A stretch of DNA of 6,787 nt from an uncultured Succinatimonas sp. (GCA_905201175.1 CAJKNC010000085.1:1-6787), one strand, 5' to 3'. Positions 1-6,737 are shown, counted from the first letter of the stretch. Numbers and translations: made by a program. The notes: generated by a model from the sequence alone, not told the origin.

Positions 1-94
1 TATGATTAAGTCTTTATTCGTCTTTTTTTTATCTATATTAAATATTATCTGTAAAATAAACAAAGTATTGCCTTCAAATACGTGATGTTTGACG

Positions 95-123
95 TTGAAC
101 TTAAAGCGCTTGCATCTTAGACT
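95..123 (+). promoter_or_regulatory. Candidate galM promoter
   Basis: A possible sigma-70 pair is TTGAAC (95-100) and TAGACT (118-123) with a 17-base spacer; each box matches consensus at four of six positions. An alternative -35 is TTGACG (89-94, five of six), but it has no good -10 at normal spacing. The placement is supported mainly by its position about 50 bases upstream of the galM start and by the palindrome inside the spacer. The boxes are weak, as expected for a regulated promoter, and this is inference only. Confidence 0.35.
101..114. promoter_or_regulatory. LacI/GalR-type operator candidate before galM
   Basis: TTAAAGCGCTTGCA contains the perfect 8-base palindrome AAGCGCTT (104-111) with a central CG, and the outer T/A pair (101/114) also matches. 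Operators of the LacI/GalR family typically are 14-20 base palindromes centred on CG, with AA(A/G)CG(C/T)TT-like cores. It sits between the candidate -35 and -10 boxes, where a bound repressor would block RNA polymerase. No LacI-family gene is in the window, so the regulator would be encoded elsewhere. Confidence 0.35.
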
Positions 124-173
124 ATCTAAAAATAAACACCTACAGAATACTTTATTTTTAACAGGTAAAAAAA

Positions 174-1205
174 ATGGCAGATATTTATTCTTCAGCTCCC
201 AATCTCGAAACTATACAAAATCAATACGGAATGAGTGTTACTATCATGGATTGGGGTGCAACTATTATTTCTATTAAAGTTCCTGTAAAGGATGAAAAAG
301 ACCCGCGCGAGGTTTTATTAGGTGTAAAAAATCCTGAGGATTGGCATAAGCAAAGCTGCTACTTCAACGCTACTATAGGCAGATTTGCTAACCGCATTGC
401 TAATAACGAATTTTCCATTAACGGCAAAAATTATAAATTAAATTCCGCAGCTCAGCATTGCTTGCATGGCGGTGTTGAAGGCTTTGACAAGCGCCGTTTT
501 ACTCTTGTAAGCAAAAGCTACAACAGCCTGACCTATACGCTGCATTCTCCAGACGGAGATATGGGCTTCCCTGGTAATTACGATCTTACTGTTACCTACA
601 CCGTAAGTGATGACAATGCCTTAAATATTCAATATCAAGGCAAATGCGATGCTCCCTGCTGGTCATGCATCACCAATCATGCTTACTTCAATCTGAACGG
701 CTACCATAGCTCTGTTTTAAAGCACACCTTATGGTTAGACTCTAAAGCCTTTTTGCCTTGTGATAACGGCTCAATTCCTACAGGTGAAGTAAGAAACGTA
801 GCCAATACAGCTTTTGACTTCAATACGCCTAAGACTATTGGTCAGGACTTTTTGAAAGACGACCAGATGAAGGCCTCTCTTGGATATGATCACCCTTATC
901 TCATCGAAGGCAATCCAGAAAAACCGTTTGCCTGCGTTGAATCTGAGGATCATAAATTAAAGATGTCAGTCTACACAGATTATCCTGCAGTTCAGTTCTA
1001 TTCAGGAAACTATATCAATACTGCTGATAACAAGGTTGCAGCTCGCGATGACGATAAAATCTACGAAAACCAAACAGCTTTATGCTTAGAGCCTGAGTTC
1101 TATCCTGATTGCCCTCATCAGCCGCAATTTGCAGATGTCAACACCATGGTTACCCCTGAGGAACCTTTAGATAAATTCATCTGCTATAAATTTGAATCGA
1201 TCTAA
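174..1205 (+). CDS. galM: Galactose mutarotase (aldose 1-epimerase)
   Basis: This cytoplasmic enzyme interconverts the alpha and beta anomers of galactose, glucose and related aldoses, the entry step of the Leloir pathway. The 343-residue protein has the usual family length. Family motifs occur in order: GRFANRI (69-75, sugar-binding Arg), HGG (98-100, substrate-binding His98), TNHAYFNL (167-174, His169 as the expected general acid), GYDHPYL (237-243, Asp239 contacting the sugar) and LEPEFYPD (305-312, Glu306 as the expected catalytic base). All catalytic positions are therefore present. The ATG start is supported by an AGG at 163-165, eight bases upstream. No signal peptide is seen. The gene stands alone, without galK, galT or galE nearby, and is convergent with the next gene. 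It is probably controlled by a LacI-type repressor (see the operator entry). Some family members act on other aldoses, so galactose specificity is inferred; the family call is firm. Confidence 0.93.
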   Translation: MADIYSSAPNLETIQNQYGMSVTIMDWGATIISIKVPVKDEKDPREVLLGVKNPEDWHKQSCYFNATIGRFANRIANNEFSINGKNYKLNSAAQHCLHGGVEGFDKRRFTLVSKSYNSLTYTLHSPDGDMGFPGNYDLTVTYTVSDDNALNIQYQGKCDAPCWSCITNHAYFNLNGYHSSVLKHTLWLDSKAFLPCDNGSIPTGEVRNVANTAFDFNTPKTIGQDFLKDDQMKASLGYDHPYLIEGNPEKPFACVESEDHKLKMSVYTDYPAVQFYSGNYINTADNKVAARDDDKIYENQTALCLEPEFYPDCPHQPQFADVNTMVTPEEPLDKFICYKFESI

Positions 1206-1218
1206 TTTGTAAAAATTT

Positions 1219-1243
1219 AATAGCGCCTAATTGGCGCTATTTT
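1219..1243 (+). terminator. Rho-independent terminator of galM
   Basis: A perfect 9-bp stem, AATAGCGCC (1219-1227) and GGCGCTATT (1233-1241), closes a 5-base loop and runs into TTTT (1240-1243). It lies 14 bases after the galM stop codon. The T tract is short, so it may be leaky, but the next hairpin backs it up. Confidence 0.75.
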
Positions 1244-1266
1244 GTAAATCTCTATTCTGCTTATGC

Positions 1267-1294
1267 AAAAAAGGCTCATAATCTGAGCCTTTTT
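1267..1294. terminator. Bidirectional terminator between galM and the AGCS gene
   Basis: The core stem is AGGCTCA (1272-1278) and TGAGCCT (1284-1290) around a 5-base loop. It is flanked by an A run on the left (1267-1272) and a T run on the right (1290-1294), so it ends in T residues when transcribed from either strand. It sits between two convergent genes, 12 bases beyond the stop codon of the minus-strand symporter gene, and can serve both. Confidence 0.85.
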
Positions 1295-1305
1295 CTTATT
1301 GATAA

Positions 1306-2748
1306 CTATTCATCGTGAGCGGACAAATATTCTTTTTCATGTCCCCAGGAAGCAATACCCTCTTGAGATGGCAGGCATTTAGGATCAAAGCGCGGATCCT
1401 TAATGCCATTTTGGCGCTGAGTACGATAGTCTTTTAAAGCAATAAAAGCAAATTTACCTAATCTTGCAATAGCATAAAGATTAGTTAAAGCCAACAGCGC
1501 CATAAATAAATCAGCTAAATTCCATACCAACTCTAAAGTAGCGTAAGAACCAAAGAAAACCATACATACAACAATAATTCTAAATACAGTTAGAACATAA
1601 GGATTCTTTGATAAATACCCCATATTGATTTCACCATAATAATAGTTGCCTATAATAGAACTAAAAGCAAATAGGGTAATAGTAAATGACATAAAATATC
1701 CGGCAAAAGGACCTAATTCAGAACTGAGCGAGGCCTGCATTAAAGCAATACCGGTAACTTCGCCGCCAATTTCATATTTTTGGCACAGCAATACGATCAC
1801 CGCTGAAGCCGTGCAGATAAATAAGGTATCGACGAAAACGCCGAAAGCCTGAACTAAACCTTGCTTAACTGGGTGAGAAGTAACTGCGCAAGCGGCGGCA
1901 TTTGGTACAGAACCTTCACCAGCTTCATTGGAGAATAAGCCACGCTTGATGCCGGTCATAACTACGGCGGCAAAACCGCCTGAAACTGCAGCCTGAGGGC
2001 AGAAAGCATCATGAACAACAAGATAAAACATGTTGGGAACAAGCTCGATGTTCTTAAAAAAGATGATAACTGCAACGCCTAAATACAATAAGGCCATGAT
2101 CGGTACTAAGAACGTTGCAGCTTTTGCAATACGATGAGCTCCGCCAAAAATAATCATCGAAGTCAGAATACAAAGAACTAAGCCGGTGATAATCGGATTG
2201 AAATCAAAAGAATCCTTCAAAGCCATGGCTATGGTGTTAGACTGTACACTATTATAGAAAAGCGCGAATGTCATGGTAATTAAAATTGCAAATAAAGCAG
2301 CTACAGCAGGCTGTTTTAAAGCATTCTTAATATAATATGCAGGTCCGCCGTGATATCCTCCTTCACGATAAGGCACCTTGTATATCTGGGCTAATGTGCT
2401 CTCAACAAAACCTGAGGCGCTGCCAATAATAGCAATAACCCACATCCAAAAGATTGCTCCAGGTCCGCCTAAAACTACTGCAATAGCAATACCTGCAATA
2501 TTGCCTACGCCTACACGTGAAGCCGTACTGATGCAAAATGCTTGGAAAGAGCTGATTTCCTTTCCTTTAGGCTTATGCGTGGTAATGCCATGTCTTAGTA
2601 CCGCGAACATTTCAAAAAAATATCGGATCTGGACAAAGCCTGTTTTCAAAGTAAAGTAAAGACCGATACCAACTAAAACTATGATCAAAACATATGACCA
2701 TAGAACACCGTTGATGCCGCCTACAATTGCATTCATTGTATCTAGCAT
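1306..2748 (-). CDS. Alanine/glycine:cation symporter, AGCS family
   Basis: This is an inner-membrane secondary transporter predicted to import alanine or glycine with sodium (AGCS family, TC 2.A.25; relatives include DagA, AlsT and YaaJ). The 480-residue protein is full length, with about 11 hydrophobic segments. It carries the family signature GGPGAIFWMWVIAIIG at residues 94-109. It also has the conserved stretch STASRVGVGNIAG (74-86), GGPAYYI (134-140) and the family's SNEAGxGSxPNAAA block at 273-286, here with Glu278 where Met or Leu is common. The C-terminal tail (about 438-480) is charged and cytoplasmic, as in relatives. The ATG start is chosen because AGGA (2757-2760) lies eight bases upstream. 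It has its own candidate promoter, 139 bases separate it from the MATE gene, and it ends at a strong bidirectional terminator. The exact amino acid and ion cannot be told from sequence. Confidence 0.92.
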   Translation of the reverse strand: MLDTMNAIVGGINGVLWSYVLIIVLVGIGLYFTLKTGFVQIRYFFEMFAVLRHGITTHKPKGKEISSFQAFCISTASRVGVGNIAGIAIAVVLGGPGAIFWMWVIAIIGSASGFVESTLAQIYKVPYREGGYHGGPAYYIKNALKQPAVAALFAILITMTFALFYNSVQSNTIAMALKDSFDFNPIITGLVLCILTSMIIFGGAHRIAKAATFLVPIMALLYLGVAVIIFFKNIELVPNMFYLVVHDAFCPQAAVSGGFAAVVMTGIKRGLFSNEAGEGSVPNAAACAVTSHPVKQGLVQAFGVFVDTLFICTASAVIVLLCQKYEIGGEVTGIALMQASLSSELGPFAGYFMSFTITLFAFSSIIGNYYYGEINMGYLSKNPYVLTVFRIIVVCMVFFGSYATLELVWNLADLFMALLALTNLYAIARLGKFAFIALKDYRTQRQNGIKDPRFDPKCLPSQEGIASWGHEKEYLSAHDE

Positions 2749-2807
2749 GTTTAAGTTCCTGTCTAAAAATTTCTTAAGCTAGCTTATGCCGTTTTTAAAG
2801 CTGTAGT

Positions 2808-2835
2808 ATTTTAACCTTTTTCGAAAATGTTGCAA
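2808..2835 (-). promoter_or_regulatory. Candidate promoter of the AGCS symporter gene
   Basis: Read on the minus strand, TTGCAA (2830-2835) and TAAAAT (2808-2813) are separated by 16 bases. The -10 matches consensus at five of six positions and the -35 at four. The predicted start lies about 55 bases upstream of the coding start. The -35 overlaps an inverted repeat (2829-2845), which could be an operator. Confidence 0.4.
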
Positions 2836-2845
2836 TTTATGCAAC
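2829..2845. promoter_or_regulatory. Inverted repeat overlapping the AGCS -35 box
   Basis: GTTGCA (2829-2834) and TGCAAC (2840-2845) form a perfect 6-base inverted repeat around ATTTA. Half-sites one helical turn apart and overlap with the -35 box are typical of a dimeric repressor or activator site. I cannot assign a regulator from the sequence. Confidence 0.3.
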
Positions 2846-2853
2846 TCCAATAA

Positions 2854-2867
2854 TAAAATTATATTGT
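2854..2867. repeat. 14-base direct repeat, copy downstream of the MATE gene
   Basis: TAAAATTATATTGT occurs here and again at 4403-4416, so the two identical copies flank the MATE gene in the same orientation. On the minus strand each copy contains a perfect TATAAT. No good -35 box was found for either copy, so promoter function is unproven. Chance repetition in A+T-rich intergenic DNA is possible. Confidence 0.35.
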
Positions 2868-2887
2868 ATAAAATCTTTAATAAGGAC

Positions 2888-4261
2888 TTAATTTAATACA
2901 TGCTCCTGTTTTTTTAGTCTGCGAATAAAGCGAACATAGATAATATATAAAAATCCTGCAGTAACCGCCCAGCTGATACCATAAACCGCCATCAGCACAG
3001 AATATGTGGGATGCATTTTAAAAACAGTAAAAATCCAAATAATTCGCACACAGCATATGCCAAATAAAGTAACTAAGGCTGGAGGCAACGAATAACCAAA
3101 ACCGCGCATAGATCCTGACATAATCTCCATAGTTACGCTGAGCAGTTCAGGACCTACGACATAGAAAATTCTAATTACTCCTAAAGCAATAACAGCTTCA
3201 CTATCCGAGAAAAATCCTACCAGCTCATAACTGAAAATTAAAATAAATGCGGAAAAAACTGAAGTGACAATAAAATCCAGCCAAAAGCAGGCATGAATAA
3301 TTTGTCTGCAGCGCGGTAAATTTCCAGCTCCGTAGTTTTGGCTTATAAAAGTTGTTGCAGCAAGACCAAAAGCATTGATAAAACAGTAAACGTTGATTTC
3401 GATTGTAAAAGCAGCAGCCGATGCGGCCATAACATCTGTGCCAAGACTATTTATCGCAGACTGAATCAGCAGATTAGATAAGGAAAAAACCATCCCCTGA
3501 ATACCTGCCGGCAATCCAATGCTGACAATAGCCCTAGCCTTTCTCGGCCTGAACTCTAAAATCTTTTTGTAATCTAAATGTAAAAATCCGATTTCTTTTC
3601 TTAATTTAAAAAATAAATAAAAAGCACATAAGCCGTTGCTTAAAACAGTAGTTAAGGCTACTCCATCAGTTTGCATTCCAAAGACTAAAACTACAATAAG
3701 ATTTCCGGCTATATTAAACAGACTTGCATAAGCCAAAGCAATTAAAGGAGTATTAGTATCGCCTTTGCTCCTAAATAAAGCTGCTTCAAAGTTATACATG
3801 GCAATGAAAGGCATGCCTAAGAAATACACTCTTAAATAGGTAGAAGCCCCTTCTTTAACATTATCAGGTACTCCTAGCCAAGAAACTATAGAATCTGCAA
3901 GAGGAACTCCTAAAAGAGCAATGACAAGGCCTATAATTATTGCTAAGGAAAATGCCGTATGTACTGCATCGTTGGCATTATTTGGATCTTTCATGCCTAT
4001 ATAGCGTGCTACAACTACATTTGCACCTAAAGAAATACCAACAAAGAGATTTACCACAAGACCTATAATGGGAATATTGTTGCCTACAGCAGCAACAGCA
4101 TCATTTCCTACAAAATTACCTAAAACAGCAACATCGGCTGCATTAAATAGCTGCTGTAAAATACTTGTAAGTGCTAAAGGCATTGAAAAAAATATAATTT
4201 TATCCCAAAGAGATCCGTGTAATAGATCCATATTGTGATATTTAGACAAGAAATTGCCCAT
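2888..4261 (-). CDS. MATE-family multidrug/metabolite efflux transporter
   Basis: This is an inner-membrane antiporter that exports drugs or metabolites in exchange for sodium ions or protons. The 457-residue protein has the standard MATE length and the two-lobe arrangement: an N-lobe domain at about 25-185 and a C-lobe domain at about 245-410, about 12 hydrophobic segments in all. Conserved features include QQLFNAADVAVLG (36-48) with acidic Asp43 in the first helix, LFRSKGDTNTP (162-172), SQNYGAGN (307-314) and the C-lobe counterpart SMRGFG (384-389). The overall look is of the DinF/NorM-like branch common in anaerobes. The upstream ATG is preferred over Met11 because AAGG (4272-4275) precedes it by ten bases, while Met11 has no ribosome site. 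No clear terminator follows, so some read-through into the symporter gene is possible. The substrate cannot be inferred. Confidence 0.92.
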   Translation of the reverse strand: MGNFLSKYHNMDLLHGSLWDKIIFFSMPLALTSILQQLFNAADVAVLGNFVGNDAVAAVGNNIPIIGLVVNLFVGISLGANVVVARYIGMKDPNNANDAVHTAFSLAIIIGLVIALLGVPLADSIVSWLGVPDNVKEGASTYLRVYFLGMPFIAMYNFEAALFRSKGDTNTPLIALAYASLFNIAGNLIVVLVFGMQTDGVALTTVLSNGLCAFYLFFKLRKEIGFLHLDYKKILEFRPRKARAIVSIGLPAGIQGMVFSLSNLLIQSAINSLGTDVMAASAAAFTIEINVYCFINAFGLAATTFISQNYGAGNLPRCRQIIHACFWLDFIVTSVFSAFILIFSYELVGFFSDSEAVIALGVIRIFYVVGPELLSVTMEIMSGSMRGFGYSLPPALVTLFGICCVRIIWIFTVFKMHPTYSVLMAVYGISWAVTAGFLYIIYVRFIRRLKKQEHVLN

Positions 4262-4347
4262 ATAAAGATAACCTTATAAACTTAAGCTATTTACAACTAC
4301 AAATACTCTAAATATAAATTATTTATAAGAAGAATAATTTTATTATT

Positions 4348-4380
4348 TTGCATGCAATATAAATGTGTACTATATGTCAA
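4348..4380 (-). promoter_or_regulatory. Weak candidate promoter/operator upstream of the MATE gene
   Basis: On the minus strand a perfect -35 hexamer TTGACA (4375-4380) is followed 17 bases later by TTGCAT (4352-4357), a poor -10 matching three of six positions. That poor -10 lies inside the perfect 10-base palindrome TTGCATGCAA (4348-4357). The arrangement could be an activator- or repressor-controlled promoter, about 90 bases upstream of the start codon. The 260-base gap 4262-4521 otherwise holds only A+T-rich sequence, the second copy of the 14-base repeat and the tRNA promoter. Confidence 0.2.
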
Positions 4381-4402
4381 AAACCTAACCAATACACAAG
4401 AT

Positions 4403-4416
4403 TAAAATTATATTGT
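4403..4416. repeat. 14-base direct repeat, copy upstream of the MATE gene
   Basis: Identical to 2854-2867 (TAAAATTATATTGT) and in the same orientation, 142 bases upstream of the MATE start codon. Its minus-strand TATAAT (at 4407-4412) lacks a recognisable -35 partner. Confidence 0.35.
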
Positions 4417-4471
4417 CTTGCTGAAATATTAAGACTCTGGCATTTTTAAAATTTAATATTAAAAAAAATTG

Positions 4472-4500
4472 TTGCCAAGTATAATATTGATAAGTATAAT
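4472..4500 (+). promoter_or_regulatory. Promoter of tRNA-Leu(CAA)
   Basis: TTGCCA (4472-4477) and a perfect TATAAT (4495-4500) are spaced by 17 bases, with an A/T-rich tract (about 4443-4470) directly upstream that resembles an UP element. Transcription would begin near 4507, giving a leader of about 15 bases before the mature tRNA. A second perfect TATAAT (4480-4485) lies in the spacer as part of a 10-base direct repeat, AAGTATAATA (4477-4486 and 4492-4501). It lacks a good -35 and is probably not used. Confidence 0.7.
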
Positions 4501-4521
4501 ACTACGCATTGATTCACTCCT

Positions 4522-4608
4522 GCCGGAGTGGCGGAATTGGTAGACGCAGCGGATTCAAAATCCGCCGCTGGTAACAGTGTGTGGGTTCGAGTCCCACCTC
4601 CGGCACCA
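4522..4608 (+). tRNA. tRNA-Leu, anticodon CAA (decodes UUG)
   Basis: An 87-nt class II tRNA. The acceptor stem is GCCGGAG (4522-4528) with CTCCGGC (4598-4604), followed by discriminator A and an encoded CCA (4606-4608). The anticodon stem GCGGA/TCCGC (4549-4553, 4561-4565) holds the loop TTCAAAA with anticodon CAA at 4556-4558. The long variable arm (4566-4579) forms a 5-bp stem, CGCTG/CAGTG, around GTAA, as required for leucine tRNAs. The T arm is GTGGG-TTCGAGT-CCCAC (4581-4597). It corresponds to the leuX isoacceptor of E. coli, which lies in the same chromosomal neighbourhood as lptG there. tRNA-Leu genes are frequent phage integration sites, but no duplicated 3' end is seen downstream here. 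Confidence 0.97.
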
Positions 4609-4746
4609 TCGATAATTATCATCATAACTCCAAGCTGCTTAAAAAAGCTAATTTATCCTTCAAAGAGCAGTCAGTCTTCTTAAATTTATACCCTATTAAA
4701 TTAAACTATACTATGCTTTTGGAGCACAAACAGCTAAGTTCAGCAA

Positions 4747-4787
4747 TAGCTTATATGTTCTCAATAAGCAGCTGCTCCCATAAGCTA
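4747..4787. repeat. Nested inverted repeats in the tRNA-lptG gap
   Basis: TAGCTTAT (4747-4754) and ATAAGCTA (4780-4787) form an 8-base inverted repeat, and the perfect palindrome AGCAGCTGCT (4767-4776) sits between them. The surrounding gap (4609-4883) repeatedly uses AGCT, TAAGC and GCTTA words but has no supportable gene. No T run follows, so this is not a typical terminator. Confidence 0.4.
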
Positions 4788-4830
4788 AGCCTTATATAAA
4801 GCTCACCAAGGACGCCCTGCTGTTATTTTA

Positions 4831-4851
4831 AGCAATTAGCATATGATTGCT
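4831..4851 (-). terminator. Weak hairpin downstream of lptG
   Basis: AGCAAT (4831-4836) and ATTGCT (4846-4851) form a 6-bp stem with a 9-base loop, 33 bases past the lptG stop codon. On the minus strand it is followed by only a mixed A/T tract (TAAAATAAC), so it would be at best a weak terminator. No better candidate for lptG or the convergent tRNA is seen in this gap. Confidence 0.25.
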
Positions 4852-4883
4852 CAGTAAAACTGCATATATTTTTATATAGGCAT

Positions 4884-5945
4884 TTAATTTCGTCTTAAAA
4901 GATATACTGCCAGGATACTGAAGATTATAGTGGCAAAGCTAGCTCCTACGATCGGATAAATTCCATACACAAGACTAAAGGGAGCTACAATCTGATTTAA
5001 AACATAATATCCAAAACCTAATGCAATACCAGCTAAGATGCGAGTACCCATATTAATCGATCTTAAGGGACCAAATACCGTTGAAAGCGCTAGCAGCAGC
5101 ATTACAACCATGCTGAATGGTGCAATCAGCTTTTGATAGAGCTCAAGCCTAAACCTTGAGGCATCCTGATGATTGTCCTCAAGGTAAGAAATATAATCAA
5201 TCAAGCCTTTAATAGTTTGATTTTGATTGATATTTCCAATAACTTCAACGCGCTCGCTGTTCAAATTAAGCTGCCAAATCTGCGTATCATCATGAGAAAT
5301 ATTGATTTTGTCTTTAGTAAATTCTCTGGTATTTACGTTATGCATAGTCCAGGCACCATTTTCATAAATTCCTTTTTCGGCATGAATTTCTTTAATCAAA
5401 TTATTGCCGTCAATTTCATAACGTAAAATATTAGATAAAGAGCCATCTGTAAGAGTATGTGCTATACCGATTATAGAATCTCCTTCTTTAAGCCATACGC
5501 CAGATTTTGTCACTGCAACATTGCCGCCATTTGTCATAAAGCTTAAACGGCTCTCAGCATGGCGCTCTAAAGGAGCTACGCCATATTCAGATACCAACAT
5601 CACTACTATAATTAAAGGAATAAGGCTCTTTAAGGAACTTAAAGCTATGTTAAGCCTAGATAGGCCAATTGACTGCATAACTGTAATTTCAGAATTACGC
5701 GCCATAAAACCTAAGCCAATTACGCTGCCTATCAAAATAGCTACCGGAAAGAAGGTGACAAAAATACCCGGAAGATAATATCCTACATATTCACAAACAA
5801 ATAAGAAATCTACGTCGCCTCGGCCTATATACCGCATCTTATCAATAATAGTGATTATGGCGGTAAAGATTGTAAGTCCTAAGGAAATTAAAATTACCGA
5901 ATATAAAATGTTTTTGCCAATATAGCGATCTAAGATACCGTACAT
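4884..5945 (-). CDS. lptG: LPS export permease subunit LptG
   Basis: LptG is an inner-membrane subunit of the LptB2FG ABC transporter, which extracts lipopolysaccharide from the inner membrane and pushes it onto the LptC-A-D bridge. The 353 residues match the family's usual length of about 360. Three N-terminal hydrophobic helices (about 13-36, 56-80, 101-121) are followed by a periplasmic beta-jellyroll domain (about 122-268). Three C-terminal helices come last (about 275-294, 302-321, 329-350). The cytoplasmic coupling segment SEITVMQSIGLSR (85-97) is strongly conserved and contacts the LptB ATPase in known complexes. FGPLRSINMG (291-300) and VYGIYPIVGA (326-335) are further family hallmarks. 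The start is supported by GGGG (5952-5955), six bases upstream, an unusual ribosome site. The partner gene lptF, normally directly upstream, is absent here, and a broken iclR lies there instead. Confidence 0.95.
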   Translation of the reverse strand: MYGILDRYIGKNILYSVILISLGLTIFTAIITIIDKMRYIGRGDVDFLFVCEYVGYYLPGIFVTFFPVAILIGSVIGLGFMARNSEITVMQSIGLSRLNIALSSLKSLIPLIIVVMLVSEYGVAPLERHAESRLSFMTNGGNVAVTKSGVWLKEGDSIIGIAHTLTDGSLSNILRYEIDGNNLIKEIHAEKGIYENGAWTMHNVNTREFTKDKINISHDDTQIWQLNLNSERVEVIGNINQNQTIKGLIDYISYLEDNHQDASRFRLELYQKLIAPFSMVVMLLLALSTVFGPLRSINMGTRILAGIALGFGYYVLNQIVAPFSLVYGIYPIVGASFATIIFSILAVYLLRRN

Positions 5946-5971
5946 AAATTGCCCCAGAATTTGATTTCTGC

Positions 5972-6000
5972 ATTATATCATCGAGGACAATAACCACCAA
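5972..6000 (-). promoter_or_regulatory. Candidate promoter of lptG
   Basis: On the minus strand a perfect -10 box TATAAT (5972-5977) is preceded by TTGGTG (5995-6000) with a 17-base spacer. The -35 matches at only three positions. The predicted start falls about 20 bases upstream of the coding start. It lies entirely in the 70-base gap after the iclR stop codon, so lptG can be expressed independently of that broken gene and of lptF. Confidence 0.5.
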
Positions 6001-6015
6001 AAATCATTATTGATC

Positions 6016-6732
6016 TTACAAAATAATCGCTGGGCCTATGTCATTTGCTAATATTTTGAGCTCTTTGACATAGCGGCCATAAACCTGCCTTGGAAATCGT
6101 AAGCTTGGGCCTGTAATCGCAAGTGCTCCGACTATTTTCTGCTTGGCATTAAATACTGGAACGGCTAAGCTTTTAACACCATATGCATATTCCATGCTCT
6201 CAACGCTATATCCTCGCTGCCGTATCTCTGCAAGCTCATTAAATAAGCTCTGCTTATCGGTAATAGTATATTCAGTAAAACTTTCTCTCTGCTTTAAAAG
6301 TAATTCTTCAACTTGTTCACAAGGCAAATTAGCAAAAAAGACTTTTCCTGCCGCTGTACAATGTAAAGGATAAGACTGTCCGACTATGCTTTGATTTAAA
6401 ATTCTGGAATTATACGGAAAAACACCGTCTAAAATTAAAGCCTGATTATCCTCATATACAGCAAAAAAAATCGCTTCGCCGAGCTTTTCACACAAATCAT
6501 GAAGCTTTTCATGCAATTGATGCTGAAAACTAAAGCGTTCTCCTATTAAATGAGCCATGTGCAAAAATTTTAAGGACAGGCAATATTGTCTGGTAGCAGG
6601 ATCTTTTTTGACATAGCCAAAAGCTTCAAAAGTAGACAAGATCTCATGAACATTACTTTTATAAAGATTTAAAGCGGAACTTATCTCCGTAATCCCATAA
6701 TATTTCTTTTTTCCTGATAGAAATTCAAGGAT
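6016..6732 (-). pseudogene. IclR-family transcriptional regulator, 5' end lost
   Basis: IclR regulators bind DNA through an N-terminal winged helix-turn-helix and a small metabolite through a C-terminal domain. Reading upstream of the first TTG (6639), the frame stays open for 31 more codons up to the TAG at 6733-6735 and encodes recognisable family sequence from ILEFLSG onward. This includes the helix-turn-helix (ITEISSALNLYKSNVHEIL) and the wing (GYVKKDPATRQYCL). The effector domain is complete, with YPLHCTAAGKVFFA, RGYSVESMEYAYGV and AVPVFNAKQKIVGALAITGP. Only the first 10-20 residues (the R-A-L-x part of helix 1) are missing. No ATG or GTG start exists in frame; initiating at TTG 6639 would remove most of the helix-turn-helix and has no ribosome site. 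The rest is intact, so disruption seems recent. A large palindrome sits just beyond the break. The regulator's target is unknown. Confidence 0.75.
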
Positions 6733-6737
6733 CTAGT

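Noticed and set aside
1..88. Possible terminator or gene end at the left edge (T run near 20-31)
   Set aside because: No GC-rich stem precedes the T run on either strand and no coding frame is recognisable, so nothing can be called.
89..277. 62-codon plus-strand ORF overlapping the galM start
   Set aside because: It is out of frame with galM, which is strongly supported, has no recognisable features and no better ribosome site. It also overlaps the proposed promoter.
1646..2659. Plus-strand ORFs antisense to the AGCS symporter gene
   Set aside because: They are shadow frames of a gene whose protein carries a full family signature; the antisense translations show no domain of their own.
4581..4799. 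72-codon plus-strand ORF starting near the tRNA 3' end
   Set aside because: Its first part is tRNA sequence and the rest has no domain, hydrophobic pattern or ribosome site. It crosses the inverted-repeat gap and is very likely chance.
4522..4883. Integrated element with att site at the tRNA-Leu 3' end
   Set aside because: No second copy of the tRNA 3' sequence and no integrase are seen downstream; lptG follows within 300 bases.
5169..5778. Plus-strand ORFs antisense to lptG
   Set aside because: They are shadow frames opposite a confidently identified essential gene, with no start signals or recognisable motifs.
6016..6639. Complete IclR regulator of 207 residues starting at TTG 6639
   Set aside because: The codons upstream of this TTG continue in frame with clear helix-turn-helix sequence, so TTG 6639 is an internal leucine codon. 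No ribosome site precedes it.
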